Assembly (NCBI RefSeq): GCF_042678185.1
Contig: NZ_JBHUDQ010000017.1
Direction: 5' to 3' (one strand)
DNA: 64,000 bases
Source: Ramlibacter ginsenosidimutans
GTDB taxonomy: Bacteria; Pseudomonadota; Gammaproteobacteria; Burkholderiales; Burkholderiaceae_C
The notes beneath the pieces were generated by a model that was not told the DNA's origin, did no database searches, and saw only the letters and a program-made list of their open reading frames with translations. Both the position numbers and the translations under genes were made by a program. Shown here one piece after another: positions 34,124-43,060 of this stretch (its first letter is position 1; every line of letters begins with the position of its first letter).

Positions 34124-35256
34124 CAGAACTTCACCACGCTCTTGACCACGGGCTCGCCCTTGTGCACCTCGACGATGTTGATCTGGTGCAGGCAGTCGCC
34201 GTTGGGCTGGCACTTGTAGTCGCCCAGGATGCCGCCGTACTGCAGCTTGGAGAACGCTTCGCGCACCTTCTTCGCGTCGGTGCTGCCCGCCATCTGGATC
34301 GCCTTGGCCGCGAGGTAGGTCGCGTCGTAATAGGTCGCGGCGTAGAGTTCCGCCTCGAGCTTGTACTTGTCGCCGTACTTCTTGACGAAGCTGCGCGTGC
34401 GCGGGTCCGGATTGGTCGGCACGAAGTCGCTGGAGCTGATGGCGCCCTCGCCGGCGTCGCCCGCGAGCTTGAGGAAGATCGGCTGCGACAGCGACGTGCT
34501 GCCGGCGAACTTGATCGGCAGGCCCAGTTGCTTCGCCTGGCGCACGATCAGGGCGGCCTCGTCGTCGTGGGTCCACAGGATGACCATCTGCGCACCGGCG
34601 TTCTGCAGGCGACCGAGCTGCGCGGAGAAGTCCTTGTCCTCCGCGTTGTGGCTCTCCACGCCCACCGGGGTGAGGCCCAGGTCCTTGATGTTCTGCACCA
34701 CGCGGTCGGCGCCGGCCTTGCCGAAGTCGTCGTTCACGTAGATCACGCCGATCTTGTTGAGTTTCAGCGTGTTCATCGCGTAGGCGACCAGCGCCTTGCT
34801 CTGCACGTTGTCGTTGGCGCGGTTGCGCAGCACGAAGTTGCAGCCGTTGGCGGTGACCGGGATGCCGCTGGCGCCGGTGATGGACACCAGCGAGCCGTCG
34901 CAGTAGGACTTCTGCGTCGCCATCTGCGCCACCGAGAAGTGCGGGCCGATCATGACCGGCACCTTGTACTGGTTGTGCAGGCGGTTGACCGCGTTGATCG
35001 CCGCGCTCGGATTGTCGGCCTGGTCGTCCTCGTACACCACCTTGATCTGCTGGCCCAGCACGCCGCCGGCCTTGTTGATCTCGGCGACGGCGAGGTCCAC
35101 GCCGTTCTTCGTGTTGCGACCGAGCATGGCGCGCGGGCCGGTCATGGGCGCGGACACGCCGAACACGATGTCGGCGGCGGCAGGCGCGCTCGCCAGGGTT
35201 CCCGCGGCGGCGACGGCCAGCGCAAGAAGGGGGGTGGAACGTTGGAAGGTCTTCAT
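34123..35256 (-). CDS. livK: Branched-chain-type ABC transporter receptor LivK
   Basis: Predicted 377 residues with a signal peptide cut near A-A-A-D and a Leu/Ile/Val-binding-protein fold (G-V-S-A-P-M-T-G-P near residue 35, then N-K-A-G-G-V-L-G-Q near 63). An upstream in-frame Met at 35292 is rejected because GGAGA lies just before the ATG at 35256. Such receptors also bind aromatic acids, amides or short polyols, so the true ligand is open. Confidence 0.88.
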   Translation of the reverse strand: MKTFQRSTPLLALAVAAAGTLASAPAAADIVFGVSAPMTGPRAMLGRNTKNGVDLAVAEINKAGGVLGQQIKVVYEDDQADNPSAAINAVNRLHNQYKVPVMIGPHFSVAQMATQKSYCDGSLVSITGASGIPVTANGCNFVLRNRANDNVQSKALVAYAMNTLKLNKIGVIYVNDDFGKAGADRVVQNIKDLGLTPVGVESHNAEDKDFSAQLGRLQNAGAQMVILWTHDDEAALIVRQAKQLGLPIKFAGSTSLSQPIFLKLAGDAGEGAISSSDFVPTNPDPRTRSFVKKYGDKYKLEAELYAATYYDATYLAAKAIQMAGSTDAKKVREAFSKLQYGGILGDYKCQPNGDCLHQINIVEVHKGEPVVKSVVKF

Positions 35257-35288
35257 TCGATGTCTCCGTTGCGTTGTGGTGATCGCTC

Positions 35289-37085
35289 TCATGCAGCCAC
35301 GCTGGCCACCGGGGCCGCGTCAGCGTCGTAGCCCGTGCGTTCGCCGAGGTACGCCTCGACGACGCGTGCATCCTTCTGGATCTCGTCCGGGCGACCCTCG
35401 GCGATCTTCTCGCCCAGGTTCAGCACCACGACGCGGTCGCACATGGCCATCACCAGCTTGATGCGGTGTTCGACCACGAGCACGGTGGTGCCCTGCTCGC
35501 GCAGCCGCTGCAGGATGCCGGCCAGCTCCATCACGAGGCCGCCGCGCAGGCCGGCCGCGGGCTCGTCAAGCAGCAAGAGCTTCGGCTTGTTCACGGTGGC
35601 GCGCGCCAGTTCGACGAGCCGGCTCTGGCCGAACGAGAGGTCGGCGGCGCGTCGGCGCGCGAGGAAGCCGATGCCCATGCCGTCGAGAGCCTGCCGCGCC
35701 GCGCGCTCGGCCTCGGCGTCGCCGCCGGTTCCGCGCCAGGCGAGCATGACGTTCTCCAGCACCGTCATCGACTCCCACAGGCGCACGTTCTGGAAGATGC
35801 GGGCCACGCCGCGCGCGTGGATGTCCCACGCAGGCAGGCGCGCGATGTCCTCGCTGCCCAGGCGCACCCTGCCCGCGTCGGCGCGCACGATGCCCGAGCA
35901 GATGTTGATGAAGGTGGACTTGCCCGATCCGTTGGGGCCGATCACGCCAAGGATCTCGCCTTCGCGCACGTCGAACGACACGTCCTGCAGCGCGTACACG
36001 CCGCCGAAATGCTTGGACACGCCGCGCGCCTGCAGCAGCACCGGTGCGAGCGGACCCGGGGCGACTGCCGCGCCGCTGGCGAGTTCGGCGACGCCGGCTT
36101 CCTGGCCCTTCAGCGACGCCAGCCCGCCGGGCTCGCGCCCCTTCTCCTGCTGCGGCAGCCACGGCGCGAGCAGCCAGTCGCCCACGACACCGAGGCCGCG
36201 CGGCTCCAGCAGCAGCACCGCCAGCACCGCCACGGCGAACGCCGCCATGTAGTACTCCTGCAGGTCGCGGAAGACCTCCGGCAGGATGGTGATCAGCGCC
36301 GCGCCGATCACGGTGCCGCCGATGGAGCCAAGGCCGCCGATCACCGTCATCAGGACCAGACGGATGCTCTCGAAGATGGTGAAGTTGTTCGGCGAGACGA
36401 AGCCCGTGGCCAGCACGTACAGCACGCCGGCCGCGGCGCCGAAGAACGAGCAGAGCACGAACGCGCGGACCTTGATGGCGCGCGAGTCCACGCCCATCGA
36501 TTCGGCGGCCAGTTCATCGTCGCGCACGGCACGCATCTGGCGGCCCAGGCGGCGCCGGTACAGCGCGAGCGCCAGCGCGAAGGCGAGCACCATCGTGGCG
36601 AGCAGCGGCAGGTAGGCCTGGCGGTCGACGTCGCCGCTCCAGAACGGCAGCGCGAAGCCCGGGATGTCGCGCAGCCCCATGGGGCCGCCGGTCACGCCGG
36701 CCTCGTTCAGCACGACCTGGCGGAAGATCTCGTTGAGCGCCAGGGTGGTGATCGCGAGATAGTGGCCCTTGATGCGCATCGACAGCAGGCCGAGCGCGAC
36801 GCCGACCGCCACGGCGACGGCCAGGGCTGCGGCGGCGGCCGCCAGCAAGGGCCAGTGCAGCCGCACCATCAGCAGGCCCGCGGTGTACGCGCCGATGCCC
36901 ATGAGCGCGGCCTGGCCCAGGACGATCTGCCCCGTGACGCCAGTGGCCAGGTTCAGTCCGAGCGCCGCGATCGCGAAGATCCAGGTCACGTTCAGGACGT
37001 GCAGCCAGTACGTGTTGATGCCCGCGAAGGGCGGCAGCGCCAGCGCGGCGAGCAGGACGAGGAGGAGGATCTTGCGGCCGGTCAT
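35289..37085 (-). CDS. Fused LivM permease-LivG ATPase
   Basis: Predicted 598 residues, roughly the sum of LivM and LivG. Residues 1 to about 305 form the permease with about 8-9 helices (A-L-G-L-N-L-A-T-G-V-T-G-Q near residue 40, and the G-G-L-G-S-I-G-G-T motif near 255). After a linker of about 40 residues comes the ATPase domain with Walker A G-P-N-G-S-G-K-S-T, signature L-S-F-G-Q-S and Walker B L-L-L-L-D-E-P-A-A-G-L. There is no stop or frameshift at the junction, so the fusion is real in this sequence. Six bases after livH. Confidence 0.88.
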   Translation of the reverse strand: MTGRKILLLVLLAALALPPFAGINTYWLHVLNVTWIFAIAALGLNLATGVTGQIVLGQAALMGIGAYTAGLLMVRLHWPLLAAAAAALAVAVAVGVALGLLSMRIKGHYLAITTLALNEIFRQVVLNEAGVTGGPMGLRDIPGFALPFWSGDVDRQAYLPLLATMVLAFALALALYRRRLGRQMRAVRDDELAAESMGVDSRAIKVRAFVLCSFFGAAAGVLYVLATGFVSPNNFTIFESIRLVLMTVIGGLGSIGGTVIGAALITILPEVFRDLQEYYMAAFAVAVLAVLLLEPRGLGVVGDWLLAPWLPQQEKGREPGGLASLKGQEAGVAELASGAAVAPGPLAPVLLQARGVSKHFGGVYALQDVSFDVREGEILGVIGPNGSGKSTFINICSGIVRADAGRVRLGSEDIARLPAWDIHARGVARIFQNVRLWESMTVLENVMLAWRGTGGDAEAERAARQALDGMGIGFLARRRAADLSFGQSRLVELARATVNKPKLLLLDEPAAGLRGGLVMELAGILQRLREQGTTVLVVEHRIKLVMAMCDRVVVLNLGEKIAEGRPDEIQKDARVVEAYLGERTGYDADAAPVASVAA

Positions 37086-37091
37086 GTCAGG

Positions 37092-37967
37092 TCACGCGCG
37101 GTCGGCGGTACGCTCGGGCAGCAGTCCTTGCGGGCGCACGGCCAGGAACAGCAGCAGGATCACGAACGCGATCACGTCGCGGTAGGTGGAGGACAGCAGG
37201 TACGACGCCCAGTTCTCGCCGACGCCCAGCAGCAGGCCGCCGATGATGGCGCCGGGGATCGAGCCGAAGCCGCCGATGATCATGGCGACGAAGCCCTTGA
37301 GGCCCACCATCGATCCCATCTCGGTGGTCACGAAGAACAGCGGGGCGAGCAACATGCCGGCGAGCGCAGCCAGCACGCTGGACCACGCGAAGGTGCCGGC
37401 CAGCACGCGCTGCACCGGGATGCCCATGAGCGCCGCCGTGTCGCGGTCCAGTGCCACGGCGCGCATCATCTTGCCCAGCATGGTGCGCTTCAGGACGATG
37501 CCCTGCGCGATGGTGAGCACCACCACCACGGCGAGGATCAGCAGGTTCTGCCAGCCGATCACGATGTTGCCGACGTGGATCCCGCTGCCGCTTCCGAACG
37601 GTCCCGTGTAGATCAGCGGCTCGGGCCCGTACAGGATGCGGGCCATCTCCTTGAGGAAGATGCCGAAGGCAACGGTGGCGATGATGGCCACCAGCGGGCG
37701 CTGCTTCTGCAGTCGCGCGAACACCACGCGCGAGAAGATCGCGCCCAGCAGCGCCATCACGGCGGCGGCGCTCGCCAGCGCCAGCCAGAACGGGAAACCG
37801 AGCTGGGTGATGAAGGTGGCCACGAAGATGTAGGCCGCGAAGGTCACGAACTCGCCGGCCGCGAAGTTCACGATGGCCATCGTGTTCCAGACGAAGGCGT
37901 AGCCCAGTGCGATGAGCGCATAGATCGCGCCCATCGCCAGCCCGCTCGCGGTGATCTGCAGCAGCAT
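37092..37967 (-). CDS. livH: Branched-chain-type ABC transporter permease LivH
   Basis: Predicted 291 residues, about 8 hydrophobic helices. Contains the A-L-G-Y-A-F-V-W-N-T segment near residue 21, the A-L-D-R-D-T-A-A-L-M-G-I segment near 175 (EAA-like coupling loop) and the G-G-F-G-S-I-P-G-A family motif near 235. It pairs with the LivM half of the fused protein to form the channel of the ABC importer. Confidence 0.88.
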   Translation of the reverse strand: MLLQITASGLAMGAIYALIALGYAFVWNTMAIVNFAAGEFVTFAAYIFVATFITQLGFPFWLALASAAAVMALLGAIFSRVVFARLQKQRPLVAIIATVAFGIFLKEMARILYGPEPLIYTGPFGSGSGIHVGNIVIGWQNLLILAVVVVLTIAQGIVLKRTMLGKMMRAVALDRDTAALMGIPVQRVLAGTFAWSSVLAALAGMLLAPLFFVTTEMGSMVGLKGFVAMIIGGFGSIPGAIIGGLLLGVGENWASYLLSSTYRDVIAFVILLLFLAVRPQGLLPERTADRA

Positions 37968-37979
37968 GGCCGTGCCGGG

Positions 37980-39305
37980 TCAGTGCTGGGCGAGCAGCGA
38001 GCTGCCGCGGGTCTCCCGCGTCGCCAGCACGCAGCCGACCGTGACGAGCGACGCCACCGCGAGGAACGCGGAGATCGGCCACGACTTGCCGCCGGCCCAA
38101 GCCACCAGGCTGGTGGCGATCATGGGCGTGAGGCCGCCGATGACGTTCGCCAGCTGGGCACCGAGCGACACCCCGGTGTAGCGCACTTCCGTGTCGAAGG
38201 TCTCGCTGAAGAACGCCGGCTGCACTGCGAACATCGCGCCCAGCGCGAACGCATAGCCGAAGATGATGGAGAAGAAGAACAGCGCCGGGACCTTGGAGTC
38301 GATCAACCAGAAGAACGGGAAGGCGAACACGGCCGCCAGCACCGCGCCGATCAGGTAGACCGGCCTGCGGCCGATGCGATCCGACAGCGCGCCGAACAGC
38401 GGGAAAGTGACCATGCCCAGCGCGCTCGCGCCGAGGATGGCGTACAGCACGTCGTTGGACGTGAAGCCCACCGTCTTGGTGGCATACGTGAGCAGGAAGC
38501 CGATCACCAGCCAGCCGAGAACAATCTCACCGGTGCGCATTCCCATCGCGAGGAAAACCGCGCGCTTGTGGTGGCGCAGCACCTCCAGCACCGGCATGCG
38601 CGCGGGCTGCTCGCTCTTCTTCATGGCCTCGAAGACGGGCGTCTCCTCCACCTTAGACCGGATCACGATGCCCACCAGCAGGATGACGATGCTCGCCAGG
38701 AACGGCAGGCGCCAGCCGCCCTGCAGCAGCTGGTCCTTGGGCAGCACGGCGAACACCAGCGTGGAGATGAACAGGCCGACCACGTTGCCCAGCTGGACGA
38801 ACGTGCCGAAGAAACCGCGGCGCTCGCGCGGCGCATGCTCGATCACCATCGTCGTGGCGCCGCCCCATTCGCCGCCGAGCGCGAAGCCCTGAACGAGGCG
38901 CAGCAGGATCACGAGTACCGGCGCGGCGACGCCGATGCTCTCGTAGGTGGGCACCAGGCCGATGGCGAAGGTCGACAGGCCCATCACCATCAGCGACAGC
39001 AGCAGCATCTTCTTGCGCCCCAGCCGGTCGCCGTAGTGGCCGAACACCATGGCGCCGAGCGGCCGCGTGAGGAACGGAATGGCCAGGGTCGCGTAGGCGG
39101 CGAGGATGCCCGCGAGCGGCGAGAACGTGGGGAAGAACAGCTTCGGGAAGACGAGCGCCGCCGCCGTGCCGTAGATGAAGAAATCGTAGAACTCGATGGT
39201 CGTGCCGAGGAGGCTCGAACCCAGCACGGTGCGCAGCTGGCGCGCCGCCTTGTCGGCATGCGCGCGCGGCGCGAGCCCCGAGAGGGCTTGGGAGGGGGTG
39301 GACAT
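37980..39305 (-). CDS. MHS-family MFS metabolite:proton symporter
   Basis: Predicted 441 residues, 12 helices. The MHS signature loops are visible: T-I-E-F-Y-D-F-F-I-Y-G-T near residue 36, G-H-Y-G-D-R-L-G-R-K-K near 90 and L-V-Q-G-F-A-L-G-G-E-W-G-G-A near 135. Relatives carry citrate, alpha-ketoglutarate, shikimate or aromatic acids with protons. It sits between dhaL and livH in the same block, which is odd because two other complete importers follow. Confidence 0.87.
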   Translation of the reverse strand: MSTPSQALSGLAPRAHADKAARQLRTVLGSSLLGTTIEFYDFFIYGTAAALVFPKLFFPTFSPLAGILAAYATLAIPFLTRPLGAMVFGHYGDRLGRKKMLLLSLMVMGLSTFAIGLVPTYESIGVAAPVLVILLRLVQGFALGGEWGGATTMVIEHAPRERRGFFGTFVQLGNVVGLFISTLVFAVLPKDQLLQGGWRLPFLASIVILLVGIVIRSKVEETPVFEAMKKSEQPARMPVLEVLRHHKRAVFLAMGMRTGEIVLGWLVIGFLLTYATKTVGFTSNDVLYAILGASALGMVTFPLFGALSDRIGRRPVYLIGAVLAAVFAFPFFWLIDSKVPALFFFSIIFGYAFALGAMFAVQPAFFSETFDTEVRYTGVSLGAQLANVIGGLTPMIATSLVAWAGGKSWPISAFLAVASLVTVGCVLATRETRGSSLLAQH

Positions 39306-39332
39306 GGTTGTCTCCGGATTCTTGGAATGAAA

Positions 39333-39929
39333 CTACAGGGCTTCGGCCATCCGCAGCACGGCGACCATGCCCGGGTCTTCGAGGCCGATGCTGCGCTCGG
39401 CGAACATGCGGGCGCGGCCTATGCGGTTCGGCTTCGAGCGCATCGCCTCCAGCGCGCCGGAGGCCGCCTCACGCGCCACGCAGCGAAGGTCGGTGTTGTC
39501 GTTGCTTTCGGCCAGCGCGCGCGCTATCGCGTGCAGGCTGTCCAGCATCGTCTTGTCGCCGAGCGCGGCGCCGCCCCGGGCGGATAGCGCACCGACGACG
39601 TCATCGAGCAATTCCACGAGGGCCGCGCGGTCCAGGGTATCGCGGCCCTGCACGCGCTTGGCTGCCGTGAGGAACGCGACCGCGAGCAGCGTGCCGAAGC
39701 TGGAACCCGACGCCTTGGCGCTCGCGCCGGCGCAGGCCTTGAACACGGACGCCAGGTCATCGCCCATGGCCGGCAAGGCTTCGCGCACGAGCACCGCGCA
39801 GCGTTGCAGCGTGGTGCCGAGGTCGCCGTCTCCCAGCCGCCCGTCGAGCCCATTGAGTTCGGGAGCAGCGGCTTCGAGCGCGTCACACCAGCGCGCCAGC
39901 GCGGATCTCACATTGCCTGCGTCGATCAT
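39333..39929 (-). CDS. DhaL-type ATP-binding kinase subunit
   Basis: Predicted 198 residues. DhaL family: the metal-binding aspartates lie in L-D-G-R-L-G-D-G-D-L-G (D29, D34, D36). In dihydroxyacetone kinases this subunit carries ATP/ADP and phosphorylates the sugar bound to DhaK. The ATG overlaps the dhaK stop. There is no DhaM phosphotransferase gene nearby, so the pair is probably ATP-dependent. Substrate may be dihydroxyacetone or a four-carbon ketose. Confidence 0.85.
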   Translation of the reverse strand: MIDAGNVRSALARWCDALEAAAPELNGLDGRLGDGDLGTTLQRCAVLVREALPAMGDDLASVFKACAGASAKASGSSFGTLLAVAFLTAAKRVQGRDTLDRAALVELLDDVVGALSARGGAALGDKTMLDSLHAIARALAESNDNTDLRCVAREAASGALEAMRSKPNRIGRARMFAERSIGLEDPGMVAVLRMAEAL

Positions 39930-40927
39930 CACACTTTCCAGAACGGGCAGTTCGCCGGCGCTGCGAGCAGCGCCTCGAGTTCGGCATCCACGGGCATCAG
40001 CGTCAGCGACGCGCCGGCCATTTCCATCGAAGTCGCGTAGCGGCCCACCAGGGGCAGCACCGGGGTGATGCCCTTGTCCGCCAAGGTCTGCGCGATGCGC
40101 CGGTACATGATGTACAGCTCCTCGTGCGGCGTGGCGCCCAGGCTGTTGACCAGCACCGCGACGCGGTCGCCGTGGCCCAGGTTGCACTCGGGCAGCAGGC
40201 GCTCCAGCATTTCGTCGGTCAATGCGTCGGCGGTCTTCAGCTTGCCGCGCCAGATGCCGGGCTCGCCATGGATGCCCATGCCGAATTCGACTTCGTCGGC
40301 GGCGATCTCGAACGAGGCCTTGCCCGATTCCGGGATCACGCAGGGCGTCAGGGCCACGCCGATCGAGCGGCACGCCAGTGCGGCCTTCTCGGCGACCTTC
40401 GTCACTTCCGCCAGCGAACCACCGGCCGCGGCCATTGCGCCGGCGACCTTGAAGGCGAACACCATGCCCGCCACGCCGCGGCGCTTCTGGCGCTCGGCGA
40501 CCGGCGCGCTCGCCACGTCGTCCGCCACGCGCACGGAGGCGACCTGCATGCCTTCGAGCTCCAGCATCTCGCGGGCCATCTCGAAGTTCATGCGGTCGCC
40601 GCCGTAGTTGCCATACAGCTGCAGCACGCCGGCGCCGCCGTCGGCGGCGCGCATGGCTTCCTGGCAGTCGGACACGCGCGGGCCGGCGAAAACGTTGCCG
40701 ACCGCGCAGGCGTCCAGCAGGCCTTCGCCCACGTAGCCGAGGAAGACGGGCAGGTGGCCCGAGCCGCCGCCGGTGACGATGCCCACCTTGCCGGGGATGG
40801 CGCCGCGCGAGCGCGCCACCACCCGGCCATCTTCACCGAGGCGGCGCAGCTGGTCGGAGTGGGCGGCGACGAGGCCGTCCAGCGTCTCGTCGACGTAGTC
40901 CGCCGGGCGGTTGAGGATCTTCTTCAT
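39929..40927 (-). CDS. DhaK-type sugar-binding kinase subunit
   Basis: Predicted 332 residues. The substrate-binding histidine H220 lies in G-I-H-G-E-P-G (it forms a covalent hemiaminal with the ketose in this family), with D111 in N-Y-G-G-D-R-M-N-F and H58 in G-G-G-S-G-H. In classic DhaK the motif continues G-H-E-P; here it is G-H-L-P, a change in the pocket that may mean a substrate other than dihydroxyacetone. It is coupled to the DhaL gene and 17 bases from the aldolase gene. Confidence 0.85.
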   Translation of the reverse strand: MKKILNRPADYVDETLDGLVAAHSDQLRRLGEDGRVVARSRGAIPGKVGIVTGGGSGHLPVFLGYVGEGLLDACAVGNVFAGPRVSDCQEAMRAADGGAGVLQLYGNYGGDRMNFEMAREMLELEGMQVASVRVADDVASAPVAERQKRRGVAGMVFAFKVAGAMAAAGGSLAEVTKVAEKAALACRSIGVALTPCVIPESGKASFEIAADEVEFGMGIHGEPGIWRGKLKTADALTDEMLERLLPECNLGHGDRVAVLVNSLGATPHEELYIMYRRIAQTLADKGITPVLPLVGRYATSMEMAGASLTLMPVDAELEALLAAPANCPFWKV

Positions 40928-40944
40928 CGCGACGGCGTCCCGCT

Positions 40945-41841
40945 TCAGCCCAGCAGGGACTGCAGCGCGGGCTTGATCGCGCGCTTCTGGTCCTCGGTCA
41001 CGCGCATCATCGGGCGGCGCGGCTCGTACATCTCCAGGCCCTGCAGGTGCTGCACGTACTTCACGCACGCGGGCAGGTTGTCGTGGTTGAAGGTGTTCCA
41101 CAGCGCATTGAGCTTGAAGTGGATCTCGCGCGCGGTGGCGTGGTCGTTCGCCTGCACCGCCTTGTACAGGCGCACCACGGCGCCGGGCACGGCGGTGGTC
41201 AGCGCGCTGATGGCGCCGTGCATGCCGAGGGCGAAGCCCGGGTACAGCAGCGCGTCGACGCCCGAGAGCACCAGGTTGTGCGGCTTGGCGCGCAGGATCA
41301 GGTCGGAGACCGACTTGAGGTCGCCGCCGCTTTGCTTCATGCCGATCACGCCGGGCACTTCGTCCATGATGCGCAGCATCAGGTCGACGCCCAGGTAGTT
41401 CCAGGGAATCACGTTGTAGATCAGGATCGGCACCTGCGTGGCCTCGTAGATCTCGCGGAAGTGCTGCACGGTGGCGTCGGCGTCCGGCTTGAACAGGTAG
41501 TGCACGGGCGTGACCTGCAGCGCGGCGATGTTCATGCCCTGCAGGCGCTTGACGCGGTCGATTGCGTCCTTGGTGCTCTGCACGATCAGGCCCGCCACGA
41601 AGGGCACGCGGCCGGCCGTGGCTTCGTACGACTCGCGCATGGCCTGGTCGAATTCCGCCTCGTTCAGCGTGTGTCCCTCGCCGGTGCTGCCGCCGGCGAC
41701 GACGGCGCGCGCGCCCTGCTGGATGATGAAGTCGATCTGGCCGCGCAGGCCACCCTTGACGAGCGCGCCATTGCGGTCGAACGGCATGGTGATGGGGGGC
41801 AGCACGCCGGTCAGGCGCTGGCGGAGGTCGGTCTGGGTCAC
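40945..41841 (-). CDS. DapA/NAL-family aldolase or synthase
   Basis: Predicted 298 residues, a class I TIM-barrel aldolase of the dihydrodipicolinate synthase/N-acetylneuraminate lyase superfamily. Visible: G-G-S-T-G-E-G-H-T-L near residue 50, the catalytic Tyr142 in I-L-I-Y-N-V-I and the Schiff-base Lys169 in G-M-K-Q-S-G-G. First gene of the 14-gene block, so it is unlikely to make lysine; it more likely splits or dehydrates a keto sugar acid whose product is phosphorylated by the kinase pair. Substrate not readable. Confidence 0.83.
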   Translation of the reverse strand: MTQTDLRQRLTGVLPPITMPFDRNGALVKGGLRGQIDFIIQQGARAVVAGGSTGEGHTLNEAEFDQAMRESYEATAGRVPFVAGLIVQSTKDAIDRVKRLQGMNIAALQVTPVHYLFKPDADATVQHFREIYEATQVPILIYNVIPWNYLGVDLMLRIMDEVPGVIGMKQSGGDLKSVSDLILRAKPHNLVLSGVDALLYPGFALGMHGAISALTTAVPGAVVRLYKAVQANDHATAREIHFKLNALWNTFNHDNLPACVKYVQHLQGLEMYEPRRPMMRVTEDQKRAIKPALQSLLG

Positions 41842-41875
41842 GGAGTTTTCCTCGAAGTTCTGGGGTTGGACGTCA

Positions 41876-41888
41876 TTCCGGAATCCGG
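41876..41888. promoter_or_regulatory. Candidate IclR operator, copy 1
   Basis: TTCCGGAATCCGG, within the overlapping palindromes ATTCCGGAAT and ATCCGGAT (41875-41890). It lies just downstream of the block's promoter, about +10 to +22. A second copy differing at one base lies at the IclR gene's own promoter. Confidence 0.6.
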
Positions 41889-41905
41889 ATCGACGTTTCG
41901 AAGAA

Positions 41906-41934
41906 CTTTAACGAGGCCGACGGACCCGTCTCAA
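41906..41934 (-). promoter_or_regulatory. Promoter of the 14-gene transport/kinase block
   Basis: Minus strand: TTGAGA (plus 41929-41934, 5/6), a 17-bp spacer and TTAAAG (plus 41906-41911, 3/6). The start would fall near 41899, leaving a 5' leader of about 58 bases that contains the candidate operator. Confidence 0.55.
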
Positions 41935-42050
41935 CGGGGTTTTCCCTTTAAAACAGAAGTTCAAACACCCCTCTGCGGCCCAAGAAGCGGCTGCAGCGAC
42001 CCTCCTGGGAGGGCCGCCGCCAAGTGAAGAAGGGGTGTCGGGGGTGTGGC

Positions 42051-42857
42051 TCAGCCGTGCGGCTGGAAGCCGATCTGGCGCGAGATCGTGTCTGCCGTCT
42101 GCACCACCAGCGGCGCCAAGTCGGACAATTTCTTGTCCGTCATCCGGTCTGCCCCTCCGGTAACGGACAGGGCGGCAAAGACATGGCCCGAGGCGTTCCG
42201 TATCGGCGCAGCGACGCACCGCACCCAGATCTCATGCTCGCAATCGTCGAGGGCGTAGCCGCGCTCACGGATGGTTGCGAGCTCGCGGCGCAGGATGTCC
42301 GGGGCGGTGATCGTGTGGTTGGTGTAGGCCTTCAGCCCGCCGGTGATCACCCGCTCGATGATCTCCGGCCGCTGGAATGCGAGGGTCGCCTTGCCAACCC
42401 CGGTGCAGTACGCGGGCGAAGCCTCGCTCGGCTGCAGGGCCCGGGCCTGGCGTTCGGTGGGCTCCTCCCGCTCGACGACGATCACCTCGTAGCCGTTGAA
42501 CACGCCAAGGTGCGCGGACTCCCCCGCGAGGCGCGAGATGCGATCCATGAAAGGCTTGGCTTCGCGCAGCAGGTCCATGTTGGACAGCGCCAGGCTGCCC
42601 AGCTCGAACAGGCCGATGCCCAGGCTGTAGTTGCCGTTGCGCGCGTCCTGCTCGATGAATCCGATCTCCCTCAGCGCCGACAGCATCCGGTGCGCCGTGG
42701 GCCGCGGCAAGCCGGAGCGCTTGCCGATCTCGGCGAGCGAAAGGTGCCGGTCCACGGTAGAGAAGCAGCCAAGGATCTCCCTCATCTTGCCGATGGACTG
42801 GATTCGGCTCTTGTCGTCGGCGACGCGCTCGGCGCTGGCAGGGAGATCGGGCTTCAT
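42051..42857 (-). CDS. IclR-family transcriptional regulator
   Basis: Predicted 268 residues. Winged HTH (H-L-S-L-A-E-I-G-K-R-S-G-L-P-R-P-T-A-H-R, residues about 37-56) and IclR effector domain with the A-Y-C-T-G-V-G-K segment near 148. It lies upstream of, and on the same strand as, the 14-gene block with a 209-base gap. The promoter region of each unit bears the same 13-bp motif, so the protein probably represses both itself and the block. The start is set by a TAGAAT -10 ten bases upstream. Confidence 0.87.
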   Translation of the reverse strand: MKPDLPASAERVADDKSRIQSIGKMREILGCFSTVDRHLSLAEIGKRSGLPRPTAHRMLSALREIGFIEQDARNGNYSLGIGLFELGSLALSNMDLLREAKPFMDRISRLAGESAHLGVFNGYEVIVVEREEPTERQARALQPSEASPAYCTGVGKATLAFQRPEIIERVITGGLKAYTNHTITAPDILRRELATIRERGYALDDCEHEIWVRCVAAPIRNASGHVFAALSVTGGADRMTDKKLSDLAPLVVQTADTISRQIGFQPHG

Positions 42858-42866
42858 GTCCGGCGC

Positions 42867-42896
42867 ATTCTAGCGTTCCGGTATCCGGGACGGCAA
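42867..42896 (-). promoter_or_regulatory. IclR gene promoter with candidate operator, copy 2
   Basis: Minus strand TTGCCG (plus 42891-42896), 18-bp spacer, TAGAAT (plus 42867-42872). TTCCGGTATCCGG (plus 42876-42888) occupies the spacer. It differs from copy 1 at one base of 13. Placement suggests negative autoregulation. Confidence 0.6.
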
Positions 42897-43060
42897 GAGA
42901 TGCGCCGTGGGACCGCGGACCACGCACCAAAATCTGGAGCGGAGTCCGTCTCGTCGCGCGCAATGGTGCAAGGCCTCGCTGGACAGCCCGACGGGCCGGG
43001 ACCGCGAAACCGGATCGGCTACTATGCTGCACTGCAACACAACAGCACGGCGGGCGACAC

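Noticed and set aside
35466..39587. Plus-strand open frame of 1373 codons
   Set aside because: It is antisense to fused LivM-LivG, LivH and the MHS gene. High GC removes stops in the complementary frame; its sequence is H/R/Q-rich, not protein-like.
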